DNA from: Sphingobium sp. C100
GTDB taxonomy: Bacteria; Pseudomonadota; Alphaproteobacteria; Sphingomonadales; Sphingomonadaceae
Length of the DNA: 62,217 bases
Direction of reading: 5' to 3'
Assembly: GCF_000508185.1 (NCBI RefSeq)
Contig: NZ_AYOY01000113.1
Location: 1-62,217 of the forward strand
Every line of letters begins with the position of its first letter. The first letter of the stretch is position 1. Below the pieces are notes generated by a model, which worked only from the letters and a program-made list of their open reading frames with translations, was not told the DNA's origin and made no database searches. Below, piece after piece: positions 52,510 to 61,541 of the stretch. Both the position numbers and the translations under genes were made by a program.

Positions 52510-53840
52510 AGACCAACTTCCTGCGCACATTGTCGCTGGCGACTGTCGCGCTTGCCGCCATCCTGTCCGCGCCCGCCATGGCGCAATTGTCGGTCGATGT
52601 GACCGGCGACATCGACAGCAATCTCAAGATCGCGGTGCCCCCCATGCCCGCGCAGCAGGAGGCGACCACCCCCGCCGGATCGGCGAGCGACCTTGGCCGC
52701 AAGATCGCCGAGGTCATATCGTCGGATCTCAAGGGCTCCGGCCTGTTCGACCCCTCCGGTCCCAATGGCCTGCCCGCCATTCCCTTCCCGGAAGTCACCT
52801 TCCCCCAATATGAAAAATGGGGCGCCTATCAGGCGCTGGTGCAAGGTTTCGTCCGCACCAGCGGCGGCGAATCGGACATTACGGTCGGCTGCTACCTTTA
52901 TGACGTCGCGTTGAAACAGGAACTGACGCGCCAGGGCTTTGTCGTCGCCCCGCGCGACTGGCGCCGGGCCGCCCATAAATGCGCGGACGCCATCTATGCG
53001 CGCCTGTCGGGCGAAAGCCCCTTCTTCGACAGCCGCATCGCCTATATCGCCGAAAGCGGCCCCAAGGGGAACCGCACCAAGCGGCTCGCCATCATGGATT
53101 CGGACGGCGCCAACCACCGCTTCATCACCAACGGCCAATCGATCGCGCTCACCCCGCGCTTTTCGCCCGATTACAAGTCGATCGTCTATGTCAGCTATCT
53201 GGGCAGCCGGGTGCGGCTCTACATCTATGACATCGGCACCGGGCAGCAGCGACTGGTGACGGAAAGCAACAACCCGACCTTCGCGCCGCGCTGGTCGCCC
53301 GACGGCCGCAACATCCTCTTTTCGATGGCGTCCGCGGGCAATACCGACATTTATCGCGTCTCGGCCAATGGCGGCACACCGGTCCGCCTCACCAATTCGC
53401 CCGGCATCGACGTGGGCGGCAGCTATTCGCCCGACGGCAGCCGCATCGTGTTCGAAAGCGACCGGTCGGGCGGGCAGCAGCTTTATGTGATGAATGCCGA
53501 CGGGTCGAACCAGCGCCGCATCAGCCATGGCGGCGGCCGCTATGCGACGCCCGAATGGAGCCCGCGCGGCGACCTGATCGCCTTCACCAAATTGTCGGGC
53601 GATTTCAAGATCGCGGTGATGACGCCCAATGGCGACAATGAACGCATCCTCACCAATGGCTGGCAGGACGAGCAGCCCACCTGGTCGCCCAATGGCCGCG
53701 TGCTGCAATTTTTCCGCACCACGCCCGGCCGCCAAGGCTCCAGCCAGGTGTGGCAAGTCGATCTGACCGGCGTGAACGAACGGCGGATTCCAACCCCGCT
53801 CAGCGGCTCCGACCCGGCCTGGGGTCCGCTGCTCCCGTAA
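52506..53840 (+). CDS. tolB: TolB periplasmic beta-propeller
   Basis: TolB (444 aa) starts with a signal peptide (LRTLSLATVALAAILSAPAMA). The N-terminal domain has ISSDLKGSGLFDPSG-like features, and the C-terminal beta-propeller carries five to six repeats of the form P.FSPDGxxIxFxS (FSPDYKSIVYVS, WSPDGRNILFS, YSPDGSRIVFES, WSPRGDLIAFT, WSPNGRVLQF). It links Pal and TolA during outer-membrane constriction. Confidence 0.96.
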   Translation: MKTNFLRTLSLATVALAAILSAPAMAQLSVDVTGDIDSNLKIAVPPMPAQQEATTPAGSASDLGRKIAEVISSDLKGSGLFDPSGPNGLPAIPFPEVTFPQYEKWGAYQALVQGFVRTSGGESDITVGCYLYDVALKQELTRQGFVVAPRDWRRAAHKCADAIYARLSGESPFFDSRIAYIAESGPKGNRTKRLAIMDSDGANHRFITNGQSIALTPRFSPDYKSIVYVSYLGSRVRLYIYDIGTGQQRLVTESNNPTFAPRWSPDGRNILFSMASAGNTDIYRVSANGGTPVRLTNSPGIDVGGSYSPDGSRIVFESDRSGGQQLYVMNADGSNQRRISHGGGRYATPEWSPRGDLIAFTKLSGDFKIAVMTPNGDNERILTNGWQDEQPTWSPNGRVLQFFRTTPGRQGSSQVWQVDLTGVNERRIPTPLSGSDPAWGPLLP

Positions 53841-53954
53841 TGGTGGCCGAGGAATCCCGCGCCTGGCGGAACTCAATCGTCTTGACAGCGTAACGAAGTT
53901 TACAGACCCTGTGGCCGTTCCCATGCGGCAGACAGCGCAACAAGGAGACCTTCA

Positions 53955-54470
53955 ATGAAATTGTCCCGGACGTTGCTGGCGGCAACCGCGATTGTCGCGC
54001 TCGCCGCTTGTTCAAAGAAGCCGCCGGCCGAACTCCCCCCCGCGCCGGGCGGCGCCGACACCGGCGGCGTCCCCACTGGCCCCATGACGCCCACCGGCCC
54101 GCGCAAGGGCAGCCAGGAAGACTTCCTCGCCTCGGTCGCGTCGGATCGCATCTTCTTCGGCCTCGACCAATATGATGTCGATGCGCAGGATCAGGCGACC
54201 TTGCAGAGCCAGGCTGCCTGGCTGCAACAAAATCCGTCGGTCCGCGTCACGATCGAAGGTCATGCCGACGAACGCGGCACCCGCGACTATAATATCGCGC
54301 TCGGCGAGCGCCGCGCCAATGCGGCGAAAAACTATCTCGCCTCGCTCGGTATCGATCCCGGCCGCATCACCACTGTCAGTTATGGCAAGGAACGTCCGGC
54401 CGCGCTGGGTTCCGACGAAGCCGCCTGGGCGCAGAATCGCCGCGCGGTGACGGTGACCGTTCAATATTGA
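53955..54470 (+). CDS. pal: Pal peptidoglycan-associated lipoprotein
   Basis: Pal (171 aa) is an outer-membrane lipoprotein. The signal peptide ends at LAAC (ATAIVALAACSKK), with Cys the lipidated residue. The C-terminal OmpA-like domain contains peptidoglycan-binding residues: QYDVDAQDQATL, VTIEGHADERGTRDYNIALGERRA, and SYGKERPAALG. It lies 114 bp after tolB and ends with a strong terminator, closing the tol-pal operon. Confidence 0.97.
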   Translation: MKLSRTLLAATAIVALAACSKKPPAELPPAPGGADTGGVPTGPMTPTGPRKGSQEDFLASVASDRIFFGLDQYDVDAQDQATLQSQAAWLQQNPSVRVTIEGHADERGTRDYNIALGERRANAAKNYLASLGIDPGRITTVSYGKERPAALGSDEAAWAQNRRAVTVTVQY

Positions 54471-54495
54471 TCCCGCGCCTGCGCGGTCAGGAAAA

Positions 54496-54527
54496 CCCCG
54501 CCGGTCCCAGCGACCGGCGGGGTTTTT
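54496..54527 (+). terminator. rho-independent terminator after pal
   Basis: An 11-bp perfect stem (CCCCGCCGGTC/GACCGGCGGGG, loop CCAGC) is followed by TTTTT at 54523-54527. It ends the tol-pal transcript and insulates the pectin locus. Confidence 0.95.
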
Positions 54528-54576
54528 CTTGCGCGCAACAAAGCGGCTGACAAGTCCGCCGAATTGGTCGATATGT

Positions 54577-54610
54577 TTCCGATATATGGGACGCGTCCGA
54601 TATGTGGGAC
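54577..54610. promoter_or_regulatory. two tandem operator-like motifs before the IclR gene
   Basis: TTCCGATATATGGGAC (54577-54592) and GTCCGATATGTGGGAC (54595-54610) are near-identical 16-mers with start points 18 bp apart; the second has GTCC/GGAC palindromic arms. They end five bases before the regulator start, so binding would block it. They fit autorepression by the IclR protein. Confidence 0.65.
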
Positions 54611-54615
54611 GCCAG

Positions 54616-55413
54616 ATGAACGGAATGACGATGGCGGATAGCGACGAGAAACAGGAGCAGGGGGTCAAGGGCACGCAGACGCTGATGCGCGCGCTCGACA
54701 TCATGGACGAGGTGATCGACGGCCCGATCCGCGCTGCGGACCTCGCCCGGAAGCTGGGCATGAGCAAGACCACGGCGCACCGGCTGGTGCAGGCGCTGCG
54801 TTCGCGCAATTATCTGTCGGTCACGCGCGAGGGCTTTGCGCTCGGTCCCAAGCTGCTGCAACTGGGCGTGCTGGCGACCGAACAGATCGACTATGTGCGC
54901 GTCGCCCGGCCCTTCATGGAATTGCTGTCGGACCGCACCGGCTTCTGCGTCTTTGTCGGCAAGCGCGAAGGCGAATATTCGCGTCATCTCGACCGCGTCA
55001 CCGGCACGCAGCGGCTGCGCGTCGCCACCGCGCCCGGCGACCGTCGCCCTATCGCGGAAACGGGGCTAGGCAAGGCGTTGTTGCTGGACGAGGATGAGGC
55101 GGGCTGGGAACGGCTCTATATCGAAGCCAGGGGCGGCAAGCCCTCACGCGCGCAGATCGATGCCTATCTGAAGGACATGCGCGAGCACAAGGCGCGCGGC
55201 ACAGTGCTGCACGACAGCGAACTGGGCGATGGCGTGCGTTCCATCGCGGTGCCGATCCGCGACGCCAAGGGCAATATCTGCATCGCCATCTCGATCGCCA
55301 GCGCGGCCCATTATCTGACCGACGCGCTGCGTCCGGGCCTCGCCGAACAGGTGGTGCGAGCCGCCGAGCAGATCAGCGGCGCGGTCGGCTATAGCGGACC
55401 GCGTCGGGCCTGA
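54616..55413 (+). CDS. IclR-family regulator of the pectin locus
   Basis: This 265-residue IclR protein has an N-terminal winged helix-turn-helix (about 20-85, LMRALDIMDEVIDGPIRAADLARKLGMSKTTAHRLVQALR) and a C-terminal effector domain (GFCVFVGKREGEYSRHLDRV, GDRRPIAETGLGKALL, VRSIAVPIRDAKGNICIAISIA). ATG 54616 is the first in-frame start after the operators; 54625 and 54631 are close alternatives. The adjacent genes and shared motifs suggest that it responds to a rhamnogalacturonan breakdown product, such as a 2-keto-3-deoxy or rhamnose derivative; the ligand is inferred. Confidence 0.9.
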   Translation: MNGMTMADSDEKQEQGVKGTQTLMRALDIMDEVIDGPIRAADLARKLGMSKTTAHRLVQALRSRNYLSVTREGFALGPKLLQLGVLATEQIDYVRVARPFMELLSDRTGFCVFVGKREGEYSRHLDRVTGTQRLRVATAPGDRRPIAETGLGKALLLDEDEAGWERLYIEARGGKPSRAQIDAYLKDMREHKARGTVLHDSELGDGVRSIAVPIRDAKGNICIAISIASAAHYLTDALRPGLAEQVVRAAEQISGAVGYSGPRRA

Positions 55414-55523
55414 CCGCGGGCATCCTGCAATCTCGGCGCACCGCCGGGACATTTTCCCCGTCCGCAGGGCCGCTGGGCAGCAAGATCGAATATGGGGGGC
55501 AAAAAGGGTTGCCGACAAGTCAA

Positions 55524-55539
55524 TCCCGATATATGGATT
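55524..55539. promoter_or_regulatory. operator-like motif before the acetylesterase gene
   Basis: TCCCGATATATGGATT shares CGATATATGG with the motifs before the IclR gene. It lies 168 bp upstream of the esterase start in a 293-bp gap with no other gene. It probably marks the promoter of the esterase. Confidence 0.5.
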
Positions 55540-55706
55540 AGAAGTCTAATTAACGGGACGGAGAATCCCTTGTATTATGTGGCCCCGCTTGGTCCGGTTC
55601 GATGTGGGCCGCCGGAATCGCTGCCTCTGCACGGGCGGCGGGCTTGGGGGAATGTGCCGGTCCCGGCGCGTTCCCCCATTTTCTCCATCAACCGCCGCGT
55701 CGCTTG

Positions 55707-56915
55707 ATGCCGCTGAGCAACCTGCTGGTCCTGTTGGCTGCCGCTGCTGCGGCGCCGACTCCCATGACTTACGACCTGAGCGCCGGATCGCGCGATCGCG
55801 ATCATGTCTATCGGACCGGGCACTCCGGCATGGAACCAGGCGGCACCGCGTCGGATTTTCTCTTTTCCATCGCCCTGCCGGAGGGAAATTATCGCGTAAG
55901 CGTGCGTCTGGGCAACCCACGCTCCGCCGGCAACACGACGGTCAAGGCCGAAGCACGGCGGCTGATGCTGCGCAACATCTCTACGCGCCGGGGCCAGTTC
56001 ATCGAACGCAGCTTCCTGGTCAATATCCGCACGCCCGCCTTGCCGCCACCGCCGCCCAATGCGCCGGGCGGAGCCCAGGTGCGCCTGTCGCCGCGCGACC
56101 GGGCGGAATATACATGGGATGACAAGCTGACGCTGGAATTTCTGGGCCAGCCACAGGTCGCGTCAATCACCATCGCACCCGTCCATGCGCCCACCCTCTA
56201 TCTGGCTGGGGATTCCACCGTCACCGACCAGTTCGCCGAGCCGGCGGCCAGTTGGGGCCAGATGCTGCCCGCGATGCTGGACGATGCTGTCGCCGTCGCC
56301 AACCATGCCAAGTCGGGCGCGACACTCAAATCCTTCGCCACCGACCTGCGCCTGGCCAAGCTGCTGTCGGGCATGAAGCCGGGCGACTGGCTGTTCATTC
56401 AGTTCGGCCATAACGACCAGAAGCGGGAATGGCCGCAAACCTATGTCGATCCGGCGACGACCTATCCCGCCTGGCTACGGACCTACATCGCCGAAGCGCG
56501 GCGACGCGGCGCACATCCGGTGCTGGTGACATCGCCCGAACGGCGCAATTTCGAAACGCGCGGCAGGATAGAGGATACGCTGGGCGCCTATGCGGACGCC
56601 GTGCGCCAGGTGGCGCGGGAAGATAATGTGCCGCTGATCGACCTCAACGCCGACAGCCGCGCCATCTATGAAGCGCTTGGCCCCGAAGTCGCGCCCACCG
56701 CCTTCAACGATGGTGGCCGGGACAAGACCCATCATAATGACTATGGCGCATGGCTGCTGGCCCGCGCGGTGGCGCAGCGGATCGGGGCGGCTGTGCCGGA
56801 TCTGGCACGCCATGTGACTGCCCCCGCCTTCGACCCGAACCATCCGCCCTCGGCCGCCACCGTCGCGATCGTCCCCAGCCTGATACACAGCGATGAGCGC
56901 CCCGCCGGCAGTTGA
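55707..56915 (+). CDS. rhamnogalacturonan acetylesterase-like GDSL/SGNH hydrolase
   Basis: This 402-residue protein starts with a hydrophobic signal-like stretch (LSNLLVLLAAAAAAP). An N-terminal galactose-binding-like beta domain (about 20-160, FSIALPEGNYRVSVRLG) precedes the SGNH domain. The catalytic Ser is in YLAGDSTVTDQ, block III has FGHNDQKREWP, and the Asp/His pair is in GRDKTHHNDYG, the CE12-like pattern of rhamnogalacturonan acetylesterases. It would remove acetyl groups from galacturonic acid in the periplasm so that lyases and hydrolases can act. ATG 55707 is chosen to give the signal peptide. Confidence 0.88.
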   Translation: MPLSNLLVLLAAAAAAPTPMTYDLSAGSRDRDHVYRTGHSGMEPGGTASDFLFSIALPEGNYRVSVRLGNPRSAGNTTVKAEARRLMLRNISTRRGQFIERSFLVNIRTPALPPPPPNAPGGAQVRLSPRDRAEYTWDDKLTLEFLGQPQVASITIAPVHAPTLYLAGDSTVTDQFAEPAASWGQMLPAMLDDAVAVANHAKSGATLKSFATDLRLAKLLSGMKPGDWLFIQFGHNDQKREWPQTYVDPATTYPAWLRTYIAEARRRGAHPVLVTSPERRNFETRGRIEDTLGAYADAVRQVAREDNVPLIDLNADSRAIYEALGPEVAPTAFNDGGRDKTHHNDYGAWLLARAVAQRIGAAVPDLARHVTAPAFDPNHPPSAATVAIVPSLIHSDERPAGS

Positions 56916-56956
56916 GCCGATGCGGATGAGCCGCCGCGATGCGCCACTGGGCAATT

Positions 56957-57013
56957 GACGAACATATGGGACACTGTTACCAAATATAGGTCTAACGTTC
57001 CATAATATGGTCC
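56957..57013. promoter_or_regulatory. three operator-like motifs before rhaM
   Basis: GACGAACATATGGGAC (56957-56972), TTACCAAATATAGGTC (56977-56992) and TTCCATAATATGGTCC (56998-57013) sit 20-21 bp apart, two helical turns, and resemble the motifs before the IclR gene. The last has TTCC/GGTCC arms and ends 13 bp before rhaM, overlapping the likely promoter. This suggests strong cooperative repression of the downstream operon. Confidence 0.55.
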
Positions 57014-57026
57014 ACGGGAGGAAGTC

Positions 57027-57341
57027 ATGACGATCCACGCCTTCAAGATGCAGCTCAAGCCCGGCGTGATCGAGGAATATCGTAAGCGGCATGATGACAT
57101 CTGGCCGGAGCTGTCGGCTTTGCTGTCCGATTCGGGCATTTACGATTATTCGATCTTCCTGGACGAGGACACGCTGAGCCTGTTCGCGGTGCTCAAGCTG
57201 CGCGATGACAATCGCCGCGACGCCCTGCCCGATCATCCCGTGATGAAGCGCTGGTGGGACCATATGGCCCCCTTGATGGAGGTGCAGCCCGGCAACCAGC
57301 CGAAGGAATGGCCGCTTCCGCTGCTGTTCCACATGGATTGA
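57027..57341 (+). CDS. rhaM: L-rhamnose mutarotase
   Basis: RhaM (104 aa) interconverts the anomers of L-rhamnose. The protein matches the family in length and motifs: FKMQLKPGVIEEYRKRHDDIWPEL with the catalytic His, YSIFLDEDTLSLFAVL, and the C-terminal WWDHMAPLMEV. GGGAGGAAG precedes the start at a normal distance. It leads an operon with GH35, GH105 and a transporter, so released rhamnose is expected as a product of the locus. Confidence 0.95.
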   Translation: MTIHAFKMQLKPGVIEEYRKRHDDIWPELSALLSDSGIYDYSIFLDEDTLSLFAVLKLRDDNRRDALPDHPVMKRWWDHMAPLMEVQPGNQPKEWPLPLLFHMD

Positions 57342-57352
57342 GCTGGCTTCCC

Positions 57353-60300
57353 ATGCGCTCCTTCATCGCCGCTCTGGCGCTGGGCACCATGCTGGCCCCG
57401 CCCCTCCTCGCGCAGGAGGCCAAGCCCACCGCCAACCTCTCCGCCCCGGTCAAGACATTCGGCCGCGTCTCCTATGACGCCCGCTCACTGATGATCGACG
57501 GCAAGCGGATGATCATCTGGGGCGGCGAATTTCACCCCTTCCGCCTGCCCTCGCCCGACCTGTGGCGCGACATCCTGCAAAAGATGAAGGCCAGCGGCTT
57601 CAACACCGTCGCCCTTTATTTCGACTGGGGCTATCACAGCCCGAAACAGGGCGTGTATGACTTCACCGGCATCCGCGACCTCGACCGGCTACTCACCATG
57701 GCGCAGGACGAAGGCCTCTACGTCATCACCCGCGCCGGCCCCTATGTGAATGCCGAACTGACCCGTGGCGGTTTTCCCGGCTGGCTGGTCAACCAGCGCG
57801 CCCGCGCCCGCACCGACGACCCGGATTATCTCGCGGCGGCGGACGAGTGGCTGGACCATATCAACCCGATCATCGCTAAGCACCAGATCAACGCCGATCC
57901 GAAACGCAAGGGCGGCGTCATCCTCCACCAGATCGAAAATGAGCTGGCGCTGACCACTCCGGCGCAGCGGCGCTATATGGATCATCTCTATGCCAAGGCG
58001 CGCGCCGACGGCATCACCGTGCCCATTTTCCACAATGACCAGGGCCGCAACGGCTATTGGGTGCCAGAGAGCAGCAAGGTCGAAAAGATCGTTCCCGGCC
58101 CCAACGACATGTACGCGTTCGATGGCTATCCCGGCGGCACCTGCACGGTCGATGGCCAGCCGACGCGCGGATCGGCCGCGCCCGACTGGGGCTTTTACGG
58201 CCCCGGCGGCGCAAGGGGCGGCGCGTCCGCCTCGCCCGACACGCCCGGCTTCCTGGCCGAATTCGGCGGCGGCTGGTTCGACTATTGGGGCTCCAATGGC
58301 GGCTATGACTGCAACGCGATCCAGCGCGGCAAGCGCTTCCAGCGCGTCTTCTACGGCACCAACCTCGCCAATGGCATCGGCATCCAGAGCTTCTACATGA
58401 CCTATGGCGGCACCAGCTGGGGCTGGCTGCCCGCGCCGGTTGTGTTCACCAGCTATGATTATGGCGCCGCCATCTCCGAACCGCGCGCGCTGCGCGAAAA
58501 GGCGCAGGAGATGAAGCAATTGGCCGGCCTGATCGCATCGGTGCCCGACCTAGCGGGCATGGTCCCGGCAGGCGCGGTGGAAATCAGCGATCCCGACATC
58601 CAGATCTATCACAATAAAAGCCCGGAAACCGACGCCCGTTTCCTGATGGTGACGCACAAGCCCTCCAACGGCCAGACCAAAGACAGCTTCACCTTCACCG
58701 CCGACCTGCCCGACGGGCGCTACACCGTACCGATGCAGCTTAACGGCTTCGACGCCAAATGGCTGGTCGCGGGCGTCGACCTTGGCGGGCAGCGGCTGGT
58801 CTATTCGACCTCCGAACTCCAGTCAGCGCAGCAAATGGGCGACCATGATGTCATCCTCCTCTACGGCCGCGCCGGGGAGCCGGGCGAAACCGTCTTGCGC
58901 TACGCCTCCGCGCCCCGGGTGACGGTGGTGGAGGGACAGGCGACCAGCGCCTTCGACGCGGCGAAGGGTGACCTGAAACTTGCCTATACCCATAAGGGCC
59001 GCACCGTCCTTCGCCTCGAAGGCGGCCGCCGCCCGCCGCTGACCCTGATCCTCGCCGACGAAGCCGAAGGCGCGCGCTACTGGCGCCGCGACGGCATGCT
59101 GGTGCGCGGCCCGGCAATGCTGCGCCACGCCATCATGAACGGCGGCACATTGGCGCTGACCGGCGACACGACCACGGAAAGCCCGCTCGAAATCTGGGCG
59201 CCCAGGGCGGTCCGCGCGGTCACATGGAACGGGGCGAAGATCGCGACCAGCGCGACCGCCACCGGCAGCCTCGCCGCCTTGCAACCCCTCGCCGGCCCCG
59301 CCGCCATCACCCTGCCGGCGCTGACCGACTGGCGCATGGCCAAGGGTTCGCCAGAGGCCGATCCGGCTTTCGACGACAGCGACTGGCAGGCGGTCGACAG
59401 GCGCGCCTATGCCAGCATCACCGCGCGCCCGGACGGCCAGCCCAATATGAGCATGGACGCCTATGGCTTTCATGAAGGCGATGTCTGGTATCGCGGCCGC
59501 TTTACCGGCACGCCGGACGCCCGGACGCTTTCGCTCTATTATGGCGCAGGCGGATCGGGGCTGGTGCAGGCCTGGATCGATGGCCGGTTTCTGGGCGAGG
59601 CGGAAACGCCCCATGGCCTGCCCCGCCCGATCACCACCGGCGCCGCCAGCTTCGCCCTGCCCGCGACCGCGCAATCGGGCGAGCATGTCCTGTCCATCAT
59701 GGTCCGCAACAACGGCCATAATTGGGATCTGGACAGCGACGATTTCCACAAGGAAGCGCGCGGCCTGATCTCCGCCTCGCTGGCGGGCGGTCCTAGCGGC
59801 CGCAGCTTCGCCGTGCCGATCGACTGGAAGATTCAGGGGCGTCAGGGCGGCGAGAATCTGGCCGATCCGGTGCGCGGCGTCGCCAATAATGGCGGCCTCC
59901 ATGGCGAGCGCATGGGCTGGCACCTGCCCGGCTTCGACGACCGCAACTGGGCGAAAGCCACGGTCCCCGCGACCCAGGCGACAGCAGGCACAAGCTGGTA
60001 TCGCACCGCCTTCACCCTCGACGTGCCCAAGGGGCAGGACGCTACCATCGCGCTCAGCTTCGGCGACGCGCAGACGCCACGTTCGCCCGTCCGCTATCGC
60101 GCGCTGATCTTCGTCAATGGCTGGAACATGGGCCAGTTCATCGCCCATGTCGGCCCGCAACGCAGCTTCCCCATCCCCGAAGGCATCCTCAACCATCGGG
60201 GCAAAAATCATATCGCGCTCGCCGTCACCTCCGACGGCGCGCCCGGCGATGCGCTCGAACCCGTGCGCCTCCTCACCCTTCGCAACGTCAAAGGCGGTCT

Positions 60301-60358
60301 GCCAGTGCAGATGGTCGCCGCGCCAAACGCACCTTCAGATCTCAAGGAGACAAAATAA
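57353..60358 (+). CDS. GH35 beta-galactosidase, exported
   Basis: This 1001-residue enzyme starts with a signal peptide (MRSFIAALALGTMLAPPLLAQ). The GH35 catalytic barrel (about 40-390) contains GEFHPFRLPSPDLWRDIL, ITRAGPYVNAELTRGGFPGWL, acid/base Glu in HQIENELAL (about residue 197) and nucleophile Glu in FLAEFGGGWFDYWG (about 303). Two C-terminal jelly-roll domains follow (about 700-980, FDDSDWQAVDRRAYAS, WYRTAFTLD). It probably trims beta-linked galactose from rhamnogalacturonan I side chains in the periplasm. It starts 11 bp after rhaM. Confidence 0.93.
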   Translation: MRSFIAALALGTMLAPPLLAQEAKPTANLSAPVKTFGRVSYDARSLMIDGKRMIIWGGEFHPFRLPSPDLWRDILQKMKASGFNTVALYFDWGYHSPKQGVYDFTGIRDLDRLLTMAQDEGLYVITRAGPYVNAELTRGGFPGWLVNQRARARTDDPDYLAAADEWLDHINPIIAKHQINADPKRKGGVILHQIENELALTTPAQRRYMDHLYAKARADGITVPIFHNDQGRNGYWVPESSKVEKIVPGPNDMYAFDGYPGGTCTVDGQPTRGSAAPDWGFYGPGGARGGASASPDTPGFLAEFGGGWFDYWGSNGGYDCNAIQRGKRFQRVFYGTNLANGIGIQSFYMTYGGTSWGWLPAPVVFTSYDYGAAISEPRALREKAQEMKQLAGLIASVPDLAGMVPAGAVEISDPDIQIYHNKSPETDARFLMVTHKPSNGQTKDSFTFTADLPDGRYTVPMQLNGFDAKWLVAGVDLGGQRLVYSTSELQSAQQMGDHDVILLYGRAGEPGETVLRYASAPRVTVVEGQATSAFDAAKGDLKLAYTHKGRTVLRLEGGRRPPLTLILADEAEGARYWRRDGMLVRGPAMLRHAIMNGGTLALTGDTTTESPLEIWAPRAVRAVTWNGAKIATSATATGSLAALQPLAGPAAITLPALTDWRMAKGSPEADPAFDDSDWQAVDRRAYASITARPDGQPNMSMDAYGFHEGDVWYRGRFTGTPDARTLSLYYGAGGSGLVQAWIDGRFLGEAETPHGLPRPITTGAASFALPATAQSGEHVLSIMVRNNGHNWDLDSDDFHKEARGLISASLAGGPSGRSFAVPIDWKIQGRQGGENLADPVRGVANNGGLHGERMGWHLPGFDDRNWAKATVPATQATAGTSWYRTAFTLDVPKGQDATIALSFGDAQTPRSPVRYRALIFVNGWNMGQFIAHVGPQRSFPIPEGILNHRGKNHIALAVTSDGAPGDALEPVRLLTLRNVKGGLPVQMVAAPNAPSDLKETK

Positions 60359-61474
60359 GTGGCCGCTCTCAATCATGATGTCCCGCGCAGCCAGGTGGTC
60401 GAAGCCATCGACAGGCTGATGGACAATCTCGTCAACATCAAGGACGAGACGGGCGAGTTCCTGCTCCATCTGGAGGATGGCCGGATCATCGACACCAAGG
60501 GTTGGGCCGGCTGGGAATGGACTCACGGCGTCGGCCTGTTCGGCATGTGGCGCTATTATGAGCAGACCGGCGACCGCAAGGCGCTCGGCATCATCAAACA
60601 ATGGTTCGACGATCGCTTCGCCGAAGGCACGCCGACCAAGAATATCAACACGATGGCCCCGTTCATCACGCTCGCCTATCTCTACGAGCATGAGCCGGAC
60701 CCGCGCTACATCCCCTATCTCGACACCTGGGCCGAATGGCTGATGGCGCCGGAGGGCCTGCCCAAGACGGAGGAGGGCGGGTTTCAGCATATCGTCTATA
60801 ATGACGAAAATCCGGGCGAAATGTGGGACGACACGCTGATGATGTCGGTCCTGCCGCTGGCCAAAATCGGCCTGCTGCTCAACCGCCCGCATTATATCGA
60901 GGAAGCCAAGCGGCAATTCCTGGTCCACATCAAATATCTCTACGATACGAAGACGGGCCTGTGGTTTCACGGCTGGGATTTCACCGACCGGCACAATTTC
61001 GCGCAAGCGCTGTGGGCGCGCGGCAATTGCTGGGTGACGATCGCGATTCCTGAGATCATCGAGATTCTCGACCTCAAGGACGGCAATTTCTTCCGCACCT
61101 TCCTGATCGACACGCTCGCCGCCCAGGTGAAGACGCTCAGCGAAACGCAGGACGCGCAAACCGGCCTGTGGCACACGCTGATCGTCGATCCCACCAGCTA
61201 TCTGGAAGCCTCCGCCACCGCCGGTTTCGCCTATGGTATCCTCAAGGCCGTGCGGAAGGGCTATCTGCCCCGCCATTATGAGGCTGTCGGCATCAAGGCG
61301 GTGCGCGGCGTGCTGGCGAATATCGACGGGAGCGGCGAATTGCAGCAGGTCAGCTTCGGCACCGCGATGGGCGACACCCAGCAATTCTACAAGGACATCG
61401 CGCTCACCTCCATGCCCTATGGCCAGAGCCTGGCCATCTGCGCGCTGGGCGAGTTTCTGCGCACCTATATCTGA
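60359..61474 (+). CDS. GH105 unsaturated rhamnogalacturonyl/galacturonyl hydrolase
   Basis: This 371-residue (alpha/alpha)6-barrel enzyme cleaves the unsaturated uronic acid from oligosaccharides made by pectate or rhamnogalacturonan lyases. Family motifs include WEWTHGVGLFGMWRYYEQTGD, catalytic Asp in EMWDDTLMMSVLPL (Asp156/157), GLWFHGWDF, and ARGNCWVTIAIPE. It has no signal peptide, so it acts in the cytoplasm on imported products. GTG 60359 starts directly after the GH35 stop; AAGGAGA precedes it, and no in-frame ATG lies nearby. Confidence 0.93.
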   Translation: MAALNHDVPRSQVVEAIDRLMDNLVNIKDETGEFLLHLEDGRIIDTKGWAGWEWTHGVGLFGMWRYYEQTGDRKALGIIKQWFDDRFAEGTPTKNINTMAPFITLAYLYEHEPDPRYIPYLDTWAEWLMAPEGLPKTEEGGFQHIVYNDENPGEMWDDTLMMSVLPLAKIGLLLNRPHYIEEAKRQFLVHIKYLYDTKTGLWFHGWDFTDRHNFAQALWARGNCWVTIAIPEIIEILDLKDGNFFRTFLIDTLAAQVKTLSETQDAQTGLWHTLIVDPTSYLEASATAGFAYGILKAVRKGYLPRHYEAVGIKAVRGVLANIDGSGELQQVSFGTAMGDTQQFYKDIALTSMPYGQSLAICALGEFLRTYI

Positions 61475-61488
61475 CCGATAAAGAGCTT

Positions 61489-61524
61489 GGGCGGCGGCCG
61501 GAAATGGAAGGACGGCCGCCGCCC
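61489..61524. repeat. perfect 12-bp inverted repeat before the transporter gene
   Basis: GGGCGGCGGCCG (61489-61500) and CGGCCGCCGCCC (61513-61524) flank a 12-nt loop (GAAATGGAAGGA). It lies between the GH105 stop and the transporter start, 17 bp before the latter. No T-run follows, so it is more likely an RNA-stability or attenuation hairpin than a terminator. Confidence 0.7.
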
Positions 61525-61541
61525 GGGACCATAGGATAAAA

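Noticed and set aside
53882..53906. TTGACA promoter before pal
   Set aside because: TTGACA is present at 53882-53887, but no -10 element lies at the right distance.
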